Origin: an uncultured Opitutia bacterium
Lineage (GTDB): Bacteria; Verrucomicrobiota; Verrucomicrobiia; Opitutales; Opitutaceae
DNA: 48,897 bases
NCBI GenBank assembly: GCA_903877135.1
Contig: CAIRCN010000043.1
Coordinates: forward strand, 1 to 48,897
Direction: 5' to 3'
This document shows, in pieces, positions 1 through 9,200 of this stretch (position 1 is its first letter; every line of letters starts with the position of its first letter). A program made the translations under genes and the position numbers. Under the pieces are notes generated by a model. That model saw only the letters and a program-made list of their open reading frames with translations. It did no database searches and was not told where the DNA came from.

Positions 1-3000
1 GGCGCCACTACCGGAGATCTGCCCAAAAGCAGTTCTGGCGTAGAGGAAGTCGACTTCGCTGTTCCAGTTCAGGACAGTTAGCGTATAGCCAGCGGCGATG
101 TAGATGTTGGTGCAGTTGAGGATGGAGGCGCCGGAGGTGCCAAAGTCGAGGATGGTGTTGCCGGTGATGGTGAGGGTGCCGACGTTGATGTTGGCGTTGT
201 TCAACAGGAGGGTGGTGGTCGTCAGAAGGTTGCCGACGGTCAGGTTGGTGAAGGTCGAACCTGAGGCTGTGCTGTTGAAAGCGAGGGTGCCACGATCGAC
301 CTGCATGAGGCCGGCAAAACTGGTGGTGCTGTTGGTGAGGGTGAGGGTGCCGGTGCTGGTTGAGCTGGCGTTGAGCTCGAAGGTGCCGCTGCCGGTGATG
401 AGGCCGCTGAAAGTATTGGTGGCGGGGCTGGGACCGACGTTCAGGACGACTTTGTTGTAGGTGCTGATGGAAATGGTGCCGGTATCGGGGGTGCTGCTGG
501 CGCTGTTGAGGGCGCCGATGGTGTTGGTGTAAGGGGTGCCGCTCGACCCGCCGGTGGCCGACAGGGTGGCGCCGCTGGCGATAGTGACGGCGTTGGTATG
601 GGCGTAGAGAGTGTCGTTGGCGCCGAGAACGAGGGTGCCGGCGTTGACGTTGATAGCCCCGGTGAAGGTGTTGGAACCAGTGAGCGTGACTGTTCCTGCG
701 TCGGCCTTTGTGAGGGCGAGCGTGCCGCCGCCGCTGCCATCGGCGATCGTGCTGGCATAGGTGGTGTTGCCGAGACCGCCGGCGGTGAGGATCTGGGTGG
801 TGCTGCTGGTGGCGGTGCCGGTGACGGTGCTGGTGATGCTGAAGTTGCTGCCGGAGTCGGTGTTGATGGTGCTGCTGTTGCCAAGTGTGATGGGGCCACC
901 CCAAGTATTGTTGCCGCTCACGCTTTCGAGGGCGCCTTTGTTGCTGTAGCCGGTGCCGCTAAGATTCAGGGCCTCGGGACCGACGGTGACGTTGCCATAA
1001 GAGCCGACTTGAAGCTGGAGGGTGGCGCCGCTGTCCACGGAGGTGCCGGCCGCTACGAGGCCAGAGGCCGTGGCGCCGAGCGCGCCACTGTTTTGGATGT
1101 TGAGGATGCCATTCTTGACCTCCGTGTGTCCGGTGTAGCCGTTGGCAGCGTTGTTAAAGGTCATCGTCATCGTGCCGGTGCCGTCCTTGATGAAATTGCC
1201 GCCGAAGACGTTGGCGCTGACCATGACGTTGGCGCTGCTGGCGACACTGATGATGCGGTCCGGGGCGCCGGTGAGAGTGTTGTTAAGATTGAGGACGCCG
1301 CTGATGGTTGCGTTGCCGGTGACGTCGATATTGTTGCCGGAAACAACGTTACCCAGCAAGAGGGAGCCGGTGCCAGTCGAGACCGTGCCGCTGTTGAGGA
1401 TGAGATGGCCGAGAGTTTCAGTCGTGCCGTTGGTGCCAAGGTCGAGAGTGCCATCGGAATTGATCGTGACCGTGGCGGTGTCGGAGATCTGCTCGTTATA
1501 AAAGGTGGTAACCGTGGCGGTGCTGCCAGTGAGCGAACCGGAGCCGATGGTGAGGTTGCCGAGGATGGCGGAGTTGGAAGTGGTGATGTTGCCAGGATAG
1601 CCGCCGGGATTGACCACGAGGTAGAGAACGCCTTGGTTCACCGCGGTGTTGCCGGTGAAGTAATTCTTAATGCCCTGGAGGTAAACGGTGGAGGTATTGG
1701 TGGCACCATTGATGGTGAGTGAACCGGTGTCACCTCCGCTGTTGCCCATGCTTTCGGTGATGTAGACGTCGCCAGTGCCGTTGAAAGTAAGATTATGGCC
1801 GTTCATCGCCATAGTGAGGGGCGGGGGGGTGGGACTGTTAACTGCAGATCCGAGGTAAAGAGTGTCGTTCCAGCCGGAAACGGCCGCGTTAGTGATAGTG
1901 GTATTGGAGCCGAGGCTGATATTGCCGGTCCAGGTACTGACACCACCGAGGCTGCGCAGAGCACCATTGTTGTTGTAGCCGGTGCCGTTGAGCACGAGGG
2001 TCTGCTGCGTGGTGGTGTTGCCGTAGCCATTGGAGTTGTAAGTAAGGTCAGAGTTCTGCACTGCGAGCGTGCCGCCGGTATTGACCGTGATGACATTGGT
2101 CGGGGTAACGAGGCCGGAGTAGTTGCCGAAGGCCTTGAAACCGCCGGCATCCAGGGTGCCGCCGCCGCTCGCGGTCGTGCCAAGGAGGATGCCGTTGTTG
2201 ACGGTGATACCGCCCGTGAAAGTGTTGGTGCTGGTGAGGGTCATGGTGCCAGTGCCAGCTTTGATCAGGCTGCCCCCGGTGCCAGAGATGATGCCGCCGA
2301 AGGAGGAACTGAGGTTGTCGGTGCTGCCGACGGTGAGGGTGTTGGCGCCCAAGGTGACGTTACCGGCGGAGCCGTTGAGGGCCGAGACGGTTTGGCTGAC
2401 CCCAATGCCTAGAGTCGCGCCTGCGGCGGACAGAGTGACGTTTGCAAGATTGCCGAGCGCGTTAGTGCTGTTGGAAGTGAGCGTGCCGTTGCCGATGGTG
2501 GTGCCCCCGGTATAGGTGCTGTTGCCGCCGAGCACCCAGGTGCCAGCACCTGTCTTGGTAAGGGAGGTCGCGCCACTGGAGCTGTCAACGATGTTGCCGG
2601 AGAGAGTGTTGTTGCCCGTGTTGCTGCCGGTGAGAGTCAGGGACTTGGCCCCGACGCCAGTGGCGGTGACGGTGGTGTTGGCAAAAATAATGTTGCCGGT
2701 GCCGGAGGCGTCGAGGGTGGCGCCGCCAGTGGTGCCGGCGAGGTCGATCTGGCGGTTGGTAGAGGCGCCACTGCCAGTGTATTGGAGGGTGGCACCCGTG
2801 GTGGTATTACCGATATGGATGGTGGCGTTGGCACCGCTGGCAGCACCGATGGAGGAATTGTTGCCGCCATTGGCGAGGGTGCCGACACTGAGCGTGCCGC
2901 CTTGGATGATGGTGTTGCCGGTGTAGGTGGAAGCAGCGCCGGAGAGCACCCAGGTGCCGGCGCCGGTCTTGGTCACATTGGTGAGGTTGCCGGTGCCGGT

Positions 3001-5511
3001 GCTGTTGACGATGTTGCCGGAAAGGGTGTTGTTGCCCGTGTTGCTGCCGGTGAGGGTGAGGTTCTTGGCGCCGAGGCCGGTGGCGGTGACCGCGGTGTTG
3101 GAAAAAGTGACGGTGCCGGTGCCGGAGGCGTCGAGGGTGGCGCCGCCGGTGGTGCCGGCGAGGTCGATCTGGCGGTTGGTGGAAGAGTTGGTTGAACCGA
3201 TGTATCGGAGGGTAGCACCGGTGGTAGTGCTGCCGATATGGATGGTGGCATTGGCACCGCTGGCGGCACCGATGGAGGAATTGGTGCCGCCGGCGGCAAG
3301 CAAGCCGACGCTGAGCGTGCCGCCTTGGATGATGGTGTTGCCGGTGTAGGAGGAGGCGTTGCCGCCGAGCACCCAAGTGCCGGCGCCGGTCTTGGTCACA
3401 TTGGTGAGGTTGCCGGTGCTGTTGACGATGTTGCCGGAAAGGGTGTTGCTGCCAGTGCTGCTGCCGGTGAGGGTGAGGGTCTTGTTGCCAAGGCCGGTGG
3501 CGGTGACGCTGGTGTTGGCAAAAATGATGTTACCGGTGCCGGAGGCATCGAGGGTGGCGCCGCCGGTGGTGCCGGCGAGGTTGATCTGGCGGTCTGTGCT
3601 GCCACCGCTGCCGGTATATTGCAGGGTGGCGGTGCTGGTGCCGCTGCCCAGCGCTATGGTGGCGTTCGCTCCGGTGGCGGCACCGAGTGAGGAGCTGGTG
3701 CCACCGTTGGCGAGGGCGTTGACGCTGAGTGTGCCGGCCTGGATGAGGATGTTGCCGGTGTAGGTGTTGTTGCCGCTGAGAGTGAGGGTGCCGGTGCCGG
3801 CCTTGGTCAGGTTGCCCGTGCCTCCGATGATGCCGCCGAAGGAGGAACTGAGGTTGTCGGTGCTGCCGACGGTGAGGGTGTTGGCGCCCAAAGTGACGTT
3901 GCCGGTGGTGCCGTTGAGGGCTGAGAGGGTCTGGCTGACACCGACGCCCAAGGTCGCACTCGCTGCGGACAGAGTGACGTTGGCAAGATTGCCGAGCGCA
4001 TTAGTGCTGTTGGAAGTGAGCGTGCCGTTGCCAATGGTGGTGCCCCCGGTATAGGTGCTGTTGCCGCCGAGCACCCAGGTGCCAGCACCTGTCTTGGTAA
4101 GGGAGGTCGCGCCACTGGAGCTGTCAACGATGTTGCCGGAGAGGGTGTTGTTGCCCGTGTTGCTGCCGGTGAGAGTGAGAGTCTTGGCACCAACTCCGGT
4201 GGTGGTGACGGTGGTGTTGGAGAAAGTGACGGTGCCGGTGCCAGAGGCGTCGAGGGTGGCGCCGCCGGTGGTGCCGGCGAGATCGATCTGGCGGTTGGTG
4301 GAGGAATTGGTCGAGCCGATGTATTGGAGGGATGCGCCGGTGGTGGTGCTGCCGATGTGGATGGTGGCGTTGGCGCCCGTGGTGGCGCCGATAGAGGAAT
4401 TAGTGCCACTGGCGGCGAGTAAACCGACGCTGAGCGTGCCGCCTTGGATGATGGTGTTGCCGGTATAGGAAGAGGCGGTGCCGGAGAGGACCCAGGTGCC
4501 GGCACCGGTTTTCGTCACATTGGTGAGATTAGTACCCGAATTATTGACGATGTTGCCGGCGAGAGTGTTGTTGCCGGTGTTAGTGCCAGTGAGTGTGAGG
4601 TTCTTCGATCCTGCCCCGGTTGCTGTGACTGAAGTGTTGGAGAAGGTGACGGTGCCGGTGCCGGAGGCGTCGAGGGTGGCGCCGCCAGTGGTGCCGGCGA
4701 GATTGATCTGGCGGTTGGTAGTGGAATTCGTCGAGCCGGTGTATTGGAGGGTGGCACCAGTTGTGGTGCTGCCGATTGCGATGGTGCCGTTGGCGCCGGT
4801 GGCGGCACCGAGGGAGGAATTGCTGCCAGCAACGGCGAGAGTGTTGACGCTAAGCGTGCCGCCTTGGATCGCAGTTGCACCGATGTAGGAGTTGTTACCT
4901 GAGAGTGTCCAAGTGCCGGTGCCGGTCTTGGTGATACCGCCGTTTCCGCTCACATTACCAGCAATAGAGCCTGAGCCAGTGCTTGTGTTACCCAGAGTCA
5001 GGAGGAACCCACCATTGGTGACATTGCTGTTTATCGCCAAATTTCCCGCCCCTGATACGGTGAATGGTGACGCGCCGCTGAGTTTAAGGCCAAGGGTAGA
5101 GTCAAACGTAACCAAGTTGGCCGAACTCGTGACAATGCCTCCGGTCCCGATAGTCAGATTTGAGCTGTTGTTTGAGGACAGCGTGTAGATGGGAGCCGTG
5201 GCGGAGAAGGTAATGCCTGTTACTGCGCGAGTGGTGTTGGACAGATTGACCGAGCTGTTTGTCGTGGTGGTAAAGGCTGCAGTGTCGGCTGCCACCGGGA
5301 TGGTGCTTGTGGACCAGTTTGCGGCCGTTTCAAAATTGGCATTGGTAGTGCCGTTCCATGTGCGGATAGCCGCCCGACTGGTCGAAGATAAACCGAGCAC
5401 GGCTCCGAGTAACAGGGCGAAGCCAATTTTCACGCTACGCACGCACTCCGCCGCACCCACGGAAAGGCCGGGTGCGGGGCTCGTCTGAAGTGTGTCGCGA
5501 TGCGAGTGCAT
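1..5511 (-). CDS. Giant secreted beta-strand-repeat protein (autotransporter-associated repeats), C-terminus outside window
   Basis: The frame is open from an ATG at 5511 down to base 1, giving 1,837 codons with no stop; the C-terminus is cut by the window. Residues about 24-48 form a signal peptide (positive start, then FALLLGAVLGL, then an SRAA cleavage-like end); GTG codons at 5442 and 5433 are alternative starts. Next comes WNGTTNANFETAANWS, typical of the N-terminus of PATR (autotransporter-associated beta strand repeat) proteins. The rest is low-complexity Gly/Thr/Asn/Ser/Ala sequence with recurring KTGAGTWVLSG, YTGNTIIQGGTLSVG and GGATLDASGTG motifs, which predict a parallel beta-helix. 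A module of about 140 residues recurs five times between about 2500 and 4870. Such proteins are taken to be cell-surface or extracellular; no enzyme domain is visible and the anchor would lie in the missing C-terminus. Confidence 0.9.
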   Translation of the reverse strand, partial: MHSHRDTLQTSPAPGLSVGAAECVRSVKIGFALLLGAVLGLSSTSRAAIRTWNGTTNANFETAANWSTSTIPVAADTAAFTTTTNSSVNLSNTTRAVTGITFSATAPIYTLSSNNSSNLTIGTGGIVTSSANLVTFDSTLGLKLSGASPFTVSGAGNLAINSNVTNGGFLLTLGNTSTGSGSIAGNVSGNGGITKTGTGTWTLSGNNSYIGATAIQGGTLSVNTLAVAGSNSSLGAATGANGTIAIGSTTTGATLQYTGSTNSTTNRQINLAGTTGGATLDASGTGTVTFSNTSVTATGAGSKNLTLTGTNTGNNTLAGNIVNNSGTNLTNVTKTGAGTWVLSGTASSYTGNTIIQGGTLSVGLLAASGTNSSIGATTGANATIHIGSTTTGASLQYIGSTNSSTNRQIDLAGTTGGATLDASGTGTVTFSNTTVTTTGVGAKTLTLTGSNTGNNTLSGNIVDSSSGATSLTKTGAGTWVLGGNSTYTGGTTIGNGTLTSNSTNALGNLANVTLSAASATLGVGVSQTLSALNGTTGNVTLGANTLTVGSTDNLSSSFGGIIGGTGNLTKAGTGTLTLSGNNTYTGNILIQAGTLSVNALANGGTSSSLGAATGANATIALGSGTSTATLQYTGSGGSTDRQINLAGTTGGATLDASGTGNIIFANTSVTATGLGNKTLTLTGSSTGSNTLSGNIVNSTGNLTNVTKTGAGTWVLGGNASSYTGNTIIQGGTLSVGLLAAGGTNSSIGAASGANATIHIGSTTTGATLRYIGSTNSSTNRQIDLAGTTGGATLDASGTGTVTFSNTAVTATGLGAKNLTLTGSNTGNNTLSGNIVNSTGTGNLTNVTKTGAGTWVLSGAASTYTGNTIIQGGTLSVGTLANGGNNSSIGAASGANATIHIGNTTTGATLQYTGSGASTNRQIDLAGTTGGATLDASGTGNIIFANTTVTATGVGAKSLTLTGSNTGNNTLSGNIVDSSSGATSLTKTGAGTWVLGGNSTYTGGTTIGNGTLTSNSTNALGNLANVTLSAAGATLGIGVSQTVSALNGSAGNVTLGANTLTVGSTDNLSSSFGGIISGTGGSLIKAGTGTMTLTSTNTFTGGITVNNGILLGTTASGGGTLDAGGFKAFGNYSGLVTPTNVITVNTGGTLAVQNSDLTYNSNGYGNTTTQQTLVLNGTGYNNNGALRSLGGVSTWTGNISLGSNTTITNAAVSGWNDTLYLGSAVNSPTPPPLTMAMNGHNLTFNGTGDVYITESMGNSGGDTGSLTINGATNTSTVYLQGIKNYFTGNTAVNQGVLYLVVNPGGYPGNITTSNSAILGNLTIGSGSLTGSTATVTTFYNEQISDTATVTINSDGTLDLGTNGTTETLGHLILNSGTVSTGTGSLLLGNVVSGNNIDVTGNATISGVLNLNNTLTGAPDRIISVASSANVMVSANVFGGNFIKDGTGTMTMTFNNAANGYTGHTEVKNGILNIQNSGALGATASGLVAAGTSVDSGATLQLQVGSYGNVTVGPEALNLSGTGYSNKGALESVSGNNTWGGPITLGNSSTINTDSGSNFSITSTVTGTATSSTTQILTAGGLGNTTYASTIADGSGGGTLALTKADAGTVTLTGSNTFTGAINVNAGTLVLGANDTLYAHTNAVTIASGATLSATGGSSGTPYTNTIGALNSASSTPDTGTISISTYNKVVLNVGPSPATNTFSGLITGSGTFELNASSTSTGTLTLTNSTTSFAGLMQVDRGTLAFNSTASGSTFTNLTVGNLLTTTTLLLNNANINVGTLTITGNTILDFGTSGASILNCTNIYIAAGYTLTVLNWNSEVDFLYARTAFGQISGSGA
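2291..2960 (-). repeat. Duplicated block within the beta-helix gene, copy 1
   Basis: This stretch is closely matched by 3830-4499 at a fixed offset of 1,539 bases (513 codons). Anchors such as atgccgccgaaggaggaac (2291 and 3830) and gccgagcacccaggtgcc are identical. The offset is a multiple of three, so the reading frame is kept. The pattern fits an in-frame tandem duplication or gene conversion within the gene. The right boundary is approximate. Confidence 0.8.
3830..4499 (-). repeat. Duplicated block within the beta-helix gene, copy 2
   Basis: This is the partner of 2291-2960, 513 codons nearer the N-terminus. The two copies differ by scattered, mostly synonymous changes, for example the GNIIFANTTVTATG segment of copy 1 against GTVTFSNTTVTTTG here. 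Shorter 140-residue modules at about 2900-3320, 3320-3740 and 4450-4870 share the same motifs without the extra segment that follows in these two copies. Confidence 0.8.
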
Positions 5512-5524
5512 AACCTAGTGTCGT

Positions 5525-5553
5525 CATACAAGCGAATTTCTTGAAATAGTCAA
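5525..5553 (-). promoter_or_regulatory. Possible sigma70-type promoter of the beta-helix gene
   Basis: Read on the minus strand there is TTGACT (5553-5548), a 17-base spacer, then TGTATG (5530-5525), about 14 bases before the ATG at 5511. The -35 box is good and the -10 box poor. It is the best candidate in the 116-base gap that separates this gene from the DUF1501 gene upstream. Confidence 0.35.
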
Positions 5554-5561
5554 CAATAATT

Positions 5562-5577
5562 TAGGGTGATAACCCTA
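5562..5577 (-). terminator. Short hairpin after the DUF1501 gene
   Basis: A perfect 6-bp inverted repeat, TAGGGT/ACCCTA, encloses a 4-base loop about 50 bases past the DUF1501 stop. There is no clear T-run after it on the minus strand, so a role as intrinsic terminator is uncertain. It could equally be an operator for the beta-helix gene. Confidence 0.3.
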
Positions 5578-5627
5578 GAGACTGGATTCCTCCATCTAGG
5601 AAATCATATAGCCTTGATAACTAGCAT

Positions 5628-6881
5628 CTAAATAAACGATATCGGTTCAAATCCGCCAGCAATAATCCCGCTTGCCGGGCATCCCAGCCAACGATCGAGC
5701 ACGGTGGCGTAGGCGCGACGGAAATCCATGCTGAAGGCGAGATCCTGATTGGGCGCAAGTTTAAGTGAGGGTGGTGTGCCGTGCAGGCCGCCGCGTACGC
5801 TTGACCCGACGACGAATAATGGCGCCGCAGTGCCGTGGTCGGTGCCGCGACTTTCGTTCTCGCTGGGACGACGGCCAAATTCGGAAAACGTCATCGTCAG
5901 CACCTGGCGGTCGAGATGGCGGGATTCGAGGTCGCGCTGAAGGGCGGCGAGTCCGTCGGAGAGCGTGGTGAGCAGGTTGGCGTGCTGGTTTGCCTGGTTG
6001 CTGTGGGTGTCGAAACCGCTCAGTGGGACGAAATACACGCGCGTCGGCAGGCCGGCGGCGACGAGCGCGGCGACTTGGCTGAGCGAATACGCAAAATTAT
6101 TTTCGGGGTAGGTGGTGGCGGGGCGGTGGCCGGACAGCAGTTCCTGCATTTTTTGCTCGTTCACCAGAGCGTTCAGGAGGGTGTGGCGGAGAAAGGTGGA
6201 ACTGTCGTTGCCTGGCGGGCCCGGCTGGTGCGCGAGCGCTTGCAGGAGACGGCGGTTTTCCTCGTTTTCGCGGTAATTGCGGTTGTCGGGCGAGAGGCCG
6301 AACGTGGTGTGCTCGCCTTCCCCGACGAAGGACTGGGGCAGGCTGTTGCTGAGATGCACGGCGACGGGATCGGGGGCGGCCGGCCGGCCGGCACAGTTGT
6401 TGTCCATGAACCGGCCGATCCAACCGGTGGCGAGAAACTCCTCGCTCGGGCTTGCGGTCTCCCAGATTTCGGTCGAGCGAAAGTGACTGCGGTTGGGATT
6501 GGGGTAGCCGACGTTTTGGACGATGGAGAGTTTGCCGTCGAGAAACAGGCGGTGGAGGGCGCCGCACGCGGGGTGCAGGCCGAGCGTGTCGCTCAACCGC
6601 AGCACGCGGTCTTTCGCGAGGCCGAGCGTGGGGCGCAGGCGGTGGTAGTCGGCGTCCTCAAAGGGCACGATGGTGTTGAGACCATCGTTGCCGCCGGCGA
6701 GTTGGATGAGCACGAGGATGGAGCGGTCCTTCTCGGGTGCGGGTGCACCGGCGAGCGTCGAGCCGACGAGAAATGAGGGGGCGAATCGGCTGAACGCGAG
6801 GAGGCCGAGGCCGCGTCCCGTATACTGGAGGAATTTGCGACGCGTGCTCGGCAGGAATGGGGTGGTAGGATGCGAGGCCAT
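5628..6881 (-). CDS. DUF1501 family protein, Tat-exported
   Basis: This 417-residue protein starts with a twin-arginine signal (STRRKFLQYTG, Arg14-Arg15) followed by a hydrophobic segment. It then shows the DUF1501 hallmarks: LVLIQLAGGNDGLNTIVPF (about 56-74), HPACGALHRLF, NVGYPNPNRSHFRSTEIW, a late TFSEFGRRPSEN and a DHGTAAPLFVVG segment. The family belongs to the sulfatase/alkaline-phosphatase-like superfamily and is abundant in Planctomycetes and Verrucomicrobia; its substrate is unknown. The DUF1800 gene lies 9 bases upstream on the same strand, the usual pairing, so the two are almost certainly co-transcribed and act together in the periplasm. Length and motifs look complete. Confidence 0.92.
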   Translation of the reverse strand: MASHPTTPFLPSTRRKFLQYTGRGLGLLAFSRFAPSFLVGSTLAGAPAPEKDRSILVLIQLAGGNDGLNTIVPFEDADYHRLRPTLGLAKDRVLRLSDTLGLHPACGALHRLFLDGKLSIVQNVGYPNPNRSHFRSTEIWETASPSEEFLATGWIGRFMDNNCAGRPAAPDPVAVHLSNSLPQSFVGEGEHTTFGLSPDNRNYRENEENRRLLQALAHQPGPPGNDSSTFLRHTLLNALVNEQKMQELLSGHRPATTYPENNFAYSLSQVAALVAAGLPTRVYFVPLSGFDTHSNQANQHANLLTTLSDGLAALQRDLESRHLDRQVLTMTFSEFGRRPSENESRGTDHGTAAPLFVVGSSVRGGLHGTPPSLKLAPNQDLAFSMDFRRAYATVLDRWLGCPASGIIAGGFEPISFI

Positions 6882-6890
6882 GGCGGGAGT

Positions 6891-8381
6891 TCAGCAGAGT
6901 TGGTATTCGGGCGACTCCATCAGCACGGCCGCCGCGCGGCGCAGGCGGCGGAGGTGCTGGGATTCGTCTTTGGTCCCGGGGAGCAGGAACTGGCGCACCC
7001 AGTCACGAAACCCCGGCGAGACGGGCACGGCGAGAAAATTACTGAGGAGGCGGTCAGTGGCTGCGGTGGTGTCGAGCTGAGCGAGCGCGGTGAAATGCGA
7101 CGGGGCGGCGACGAAGTGCCCGAGGCCGTTGGCGCGGGCGGTGGCCAACTCCATCTGCTCGTCGGCATTTAGTTTGGCCTCGTTGAAGGGCGCGAAGACG
7201 AATTCGACGAGGCGGCGGCGCGCCCCGAGGGTGGAGGAATTGATCCAGTTGCGACCGCCGACCCAGCCGCGAACGTTGGGCGGGTTGAAGAGCATCTGGC
7301 CCATCTGGCGCAGCGGATTCAGGGTGAAGCGTGGGAGCGGAGTAACGTCGAGATTGAGGTCCTGCAACATGCCGAGATAGAATTGCACGGGACTCTTGAT
7401 GAAGTTGCCGCGAAACTCAGGCGCGTAGAAAAGCCGGCTGCCAAAAAACCGGTGCGCCAGCGCACGCAGATCGTAGCCGTGGTCGCGCCACCAGTCACCC
7501 AAGGCATCGAGCTGCGCGGCGGGGAGCGCGGCGTCGGTGAGGTAGAATTTTGCCAGCTCGTGCGGCAGGAAAGCACCGGCGGCTTTTTGCCGGTAAGCGA
7601 GGTCAATCACGGCGTCACCATCGAACCGGCCGGTGTGGCTAAAGACGGTTTTCAAGCCGGGATCGTGCTGGGCGAGGGCGAACCGGAACTCGCCCAAGGG
7701 GGCGCGGTAGCCGGTGAAGGCACGCGCGGCTTCCTTGATGTCTTTTTCAGTGTAATTGCCTTCGCCGAGCAAAAACAGTTCGAACAGTTCGCGCGCGAAA
7801 TTCTCGTTCGGGGCCCCGCGCTTGCTCTGGTTGAGATCGAGATATTCGATCATTGCGGGGGAACGCGACACCGCCTTCGTCAATTCCGGGGCCGGGCCCA
7901 GCGCGTGACGGCCAATCAGATCGAAATGAGCCCAAATCAGCGCGGTGTTATTCACCTTCTGGGCGGCGACAACATAGACGTCGCTCAGGCAGAGCACCCA
8001 TTTGGCATAGGCCGCGTTTTCCGGGCGGACGGCGAACTGCAGCCAGCGGAGGCTCAGGTCCTGCACGGCCTGTTGCGAGCGTTCGCGGGCTTCGCGTAGC
8101 AGGAGTCGTTTCTCGGCCTCCGGCGCGGCGGCGAGTTTTTTCGCAAACCCCGGCGTGGCTTCGCGGAGGCGGACAATCTGGTCTGGCACCGGCGGCAGCA
8201 CCGGGGCGGCCGGGAAGAGGCGGTCCAGCGTGCGCGCCAGGCCGTCAGCCTTGGCGTGTGCGGTCTCACTCGGCGTTGCGCTCCATCCGGCACGGCGCAG
8301 AAGATGAGCCGCGGCGCTGGCGTCCCATTGGTCGTCCGGGAGCGGTTGCCAAGGATCGGCCGGCGCGAGTGCTGGTGACAT
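6891..8381 (-). CDS. DUF1800 family protein
   Basis: The 496-residue product has the DUF1800 pattern: an N-terminal AAHLLRRAGWSATPSE segment, a central NENFARELFELFLLGEGNYTEKDIKEAARAFTGY stretch (quoted here only as the family signature around residues 190-225) and a C-terminal MGQMLFNPPNVRGWVGGRNWINSSTL-like region. DUF1800 proteins occur next to DUF1501 proteins across Planctomycetes and Verrucomicrobia and are thought to work with them, but no biochemical role is established. No clear signal peptide is visible at the N-terminus, unlike its partner. It is the first gene of the pair, and its start at 8381 is 63 bases beyond the tsaB stop. Confidence 0.9.
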   Translation of the reverse strand: MSPALAPADPWQPLPDDQWDASAAAHLLRRAGWSATPSETAHAKADGLARTLDRLFPAAPVLPPVPDQIVRLREATPGFAKKLAAAPEAEKRLLLREARERSQQAVQDLSLRWLQFAVRPENAAYAKWVLCLSDVYVVAAQKVNNTALIWAHFDLIGRHALGPAPELTKAVSRSPAMIEYLDLNQSKRGAPNENFARELFELFLLGEGNYTEKDIKEAARAFTGYRAPLGEFRFALAQHDPGLKTVFSHTGRFDGDAVIDLAYRQKAAGAFLPHELAKFYLTDAALPAAQLDALGDWWRDHGYDLRALAHRFFGSRLFYAPEFRGNFIKSPVQFYLGMLQDLNLDVTPLPRFTLNPLRQMGQMLFNPPNVRGWVGGRNWINSSTLGARRRLVEFVFAPFNEAKLNADEQMELATARANGLGHFVAAPSHFTALAQLDTTAATDRLLSNFLAVPVSPGFRDWVRQFLLPGTKDESQHLRRLRRAAAVLMESPEYQLC

Positions 8382-8444
8382 GGCGCTGATGACGCTGGCA
8401 CGGGACGGAAGTTGCGGACGATCGGCAAACGCCGAGCGTGGCGC

Positions 8445-9077
8445 TCACGAGGCGGGCGCGCGGTGGATCTGCGGGGTCCACTTGGCGTAGCTGGGCTCCT
8501 CGTGCAGGAAAGCATCTGGCGTGTCGGTCGGCCGGAACAAATCGAGCTCCGCCACGCACAGCAAGAGCTCGGCCAGTGAGTAGGGAACTCGCTGCACGTC
8601 TGGCGGCAACGGCGTCCAATTGCGGAAACCCTCAGGCATGATCAGCTCCCCGGCGAGATCCGTGGTCGCCACACGCCGTAGCGGATCCGTGCCCGCCACG
8701 CAATGCCAGCGGTCCCGGCGCGCGTCCGCGATCACGGCGGCGCCGGGACGGTTTAGCGCGGCCGCGACGACGCTGAGGCTGTGGAAGGCGAACATCGGCC
8801 GAGGGCGCAACTCGCTCCAAACCCGCAGCACCACGGCGGTAGTGCGCACGCCCAGAACCGAGCCCGGTCCGTCGCAGAAGACGAACGCACCGGCGTCGGC
8901 CACGTCGATGCCCAGCGCCGCGAGGCAGCGGAAAATCCCCACCCCCGCTTCGTCGTCCGACGTTTCCCAGCGTGCGGTTTGCGCGTCCGTCAGCCAGCCG
9001 GCTTGCACCCGCGCGGAAGCCGCATCGATGAGCAGCAAAGGCGCGTGGCGGGCGAGAAGTTGGTGCAAACTCGGCAT
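8445..9077 (-). CDS. tsaB: TsaB-like tRNA threonylcarbamoyladenosine biosynthesis protein
   Basis: This 210-residue protein fits the TsaB/YeaZ family, the ASKHA-fold partner of TsaD in making the t6A modification at position 37 of ANN-decoding tRNAs. Family marks are LLLIDAASARVQAGWL near the N-terminus (the usual IDTS region), CDGPGSVLGVRTT at about 69-80 (usually GPGSFTGLR) and a C-terminal PSYAKWTPQIH matching the common proline-tyrosine end. The phosphate-loop-like segment is divergent, and TsaB is not catalytic itself. It is divergent from tig, with 123 bases between the starts. Start chosen at the ATG at 9077; identification is by motif and position only. Confidence 0.75.
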   Translation of the reverse strand: MPSLHQLLARHAPLLLIDAASARVQAGWLTDAQTARWETSDDEAGVGIFRCLAALGIDVADAGAFVFCDGPGSVLGVRTTAVVLRVWSELRPRPMFAFHSLSVVAAALNRPGAAVIADARRDRWHCVAGTDPLRRVATTDLAGELIMPEGFRNWTPLPPDVQRVPYSLAELLLCVAELDLFRPTDTPDAFLHEEPSYAKWTPQIHRAPAS

Positions 9078-9134
9078 GGAACACGCCGACGAAACGGTGG
9101 CGGACGGCGCCGCGCAAGCGCGCAGAATCGGGCA

Positions 9135-9162
9135 TTGACCGTGCCTGCCCGCCGCCTAGCGT
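9135..9162 (+). promoter_or_regulatory. Possible promoter of tig-clpP-clpX
   Basis: TTGACC (9135-9140) is followed after 16 bases by TAGCGT (9157-9162), about 38 bases before the GTG start of tig. The -35 box is good, the -10 box weak. It lies in the 123-base gap between divergent tsaB and tig, where promoters for both genes must be. Confidence 0.35.
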
Positions 9163-9200
9163 TTCCGATTCTCTCATCGAAACCCGCCAGCCATCCTCCC

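Noticed and set aside
598-1722. Long plus-strand ORFs in the first 5 kb, the longest 374 codons
   Set aside because: They are Gly/Ala/Val-rich antisense readings of the repeat protein. The minus-strand frame is open for all 1,837 codons, has a signal peptide and gives recognisable repeat motifs.
2500-4870. Regular repeats that might suggest a CRISPR array
   Set aside because: Units are about 420 bases, lie in one reading frame and encode conserved protein modules; there is no short repeat-spacer pattern.
5835-6776. 313-codon plus-strand ORF opposite the DUF1501 gene
   Set aside because: It is an antisense shadow in GC-rich DNA; the minus strand encodes a clear DUF1501 protein with a Tat signal.
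8781-9200. N-terminal extension of trigger factor by 140 codons
   Set aside because: The extension overlaps tsaB on the other strand and has no family character; the GTG at 9201 gives the normal trigger factor start.
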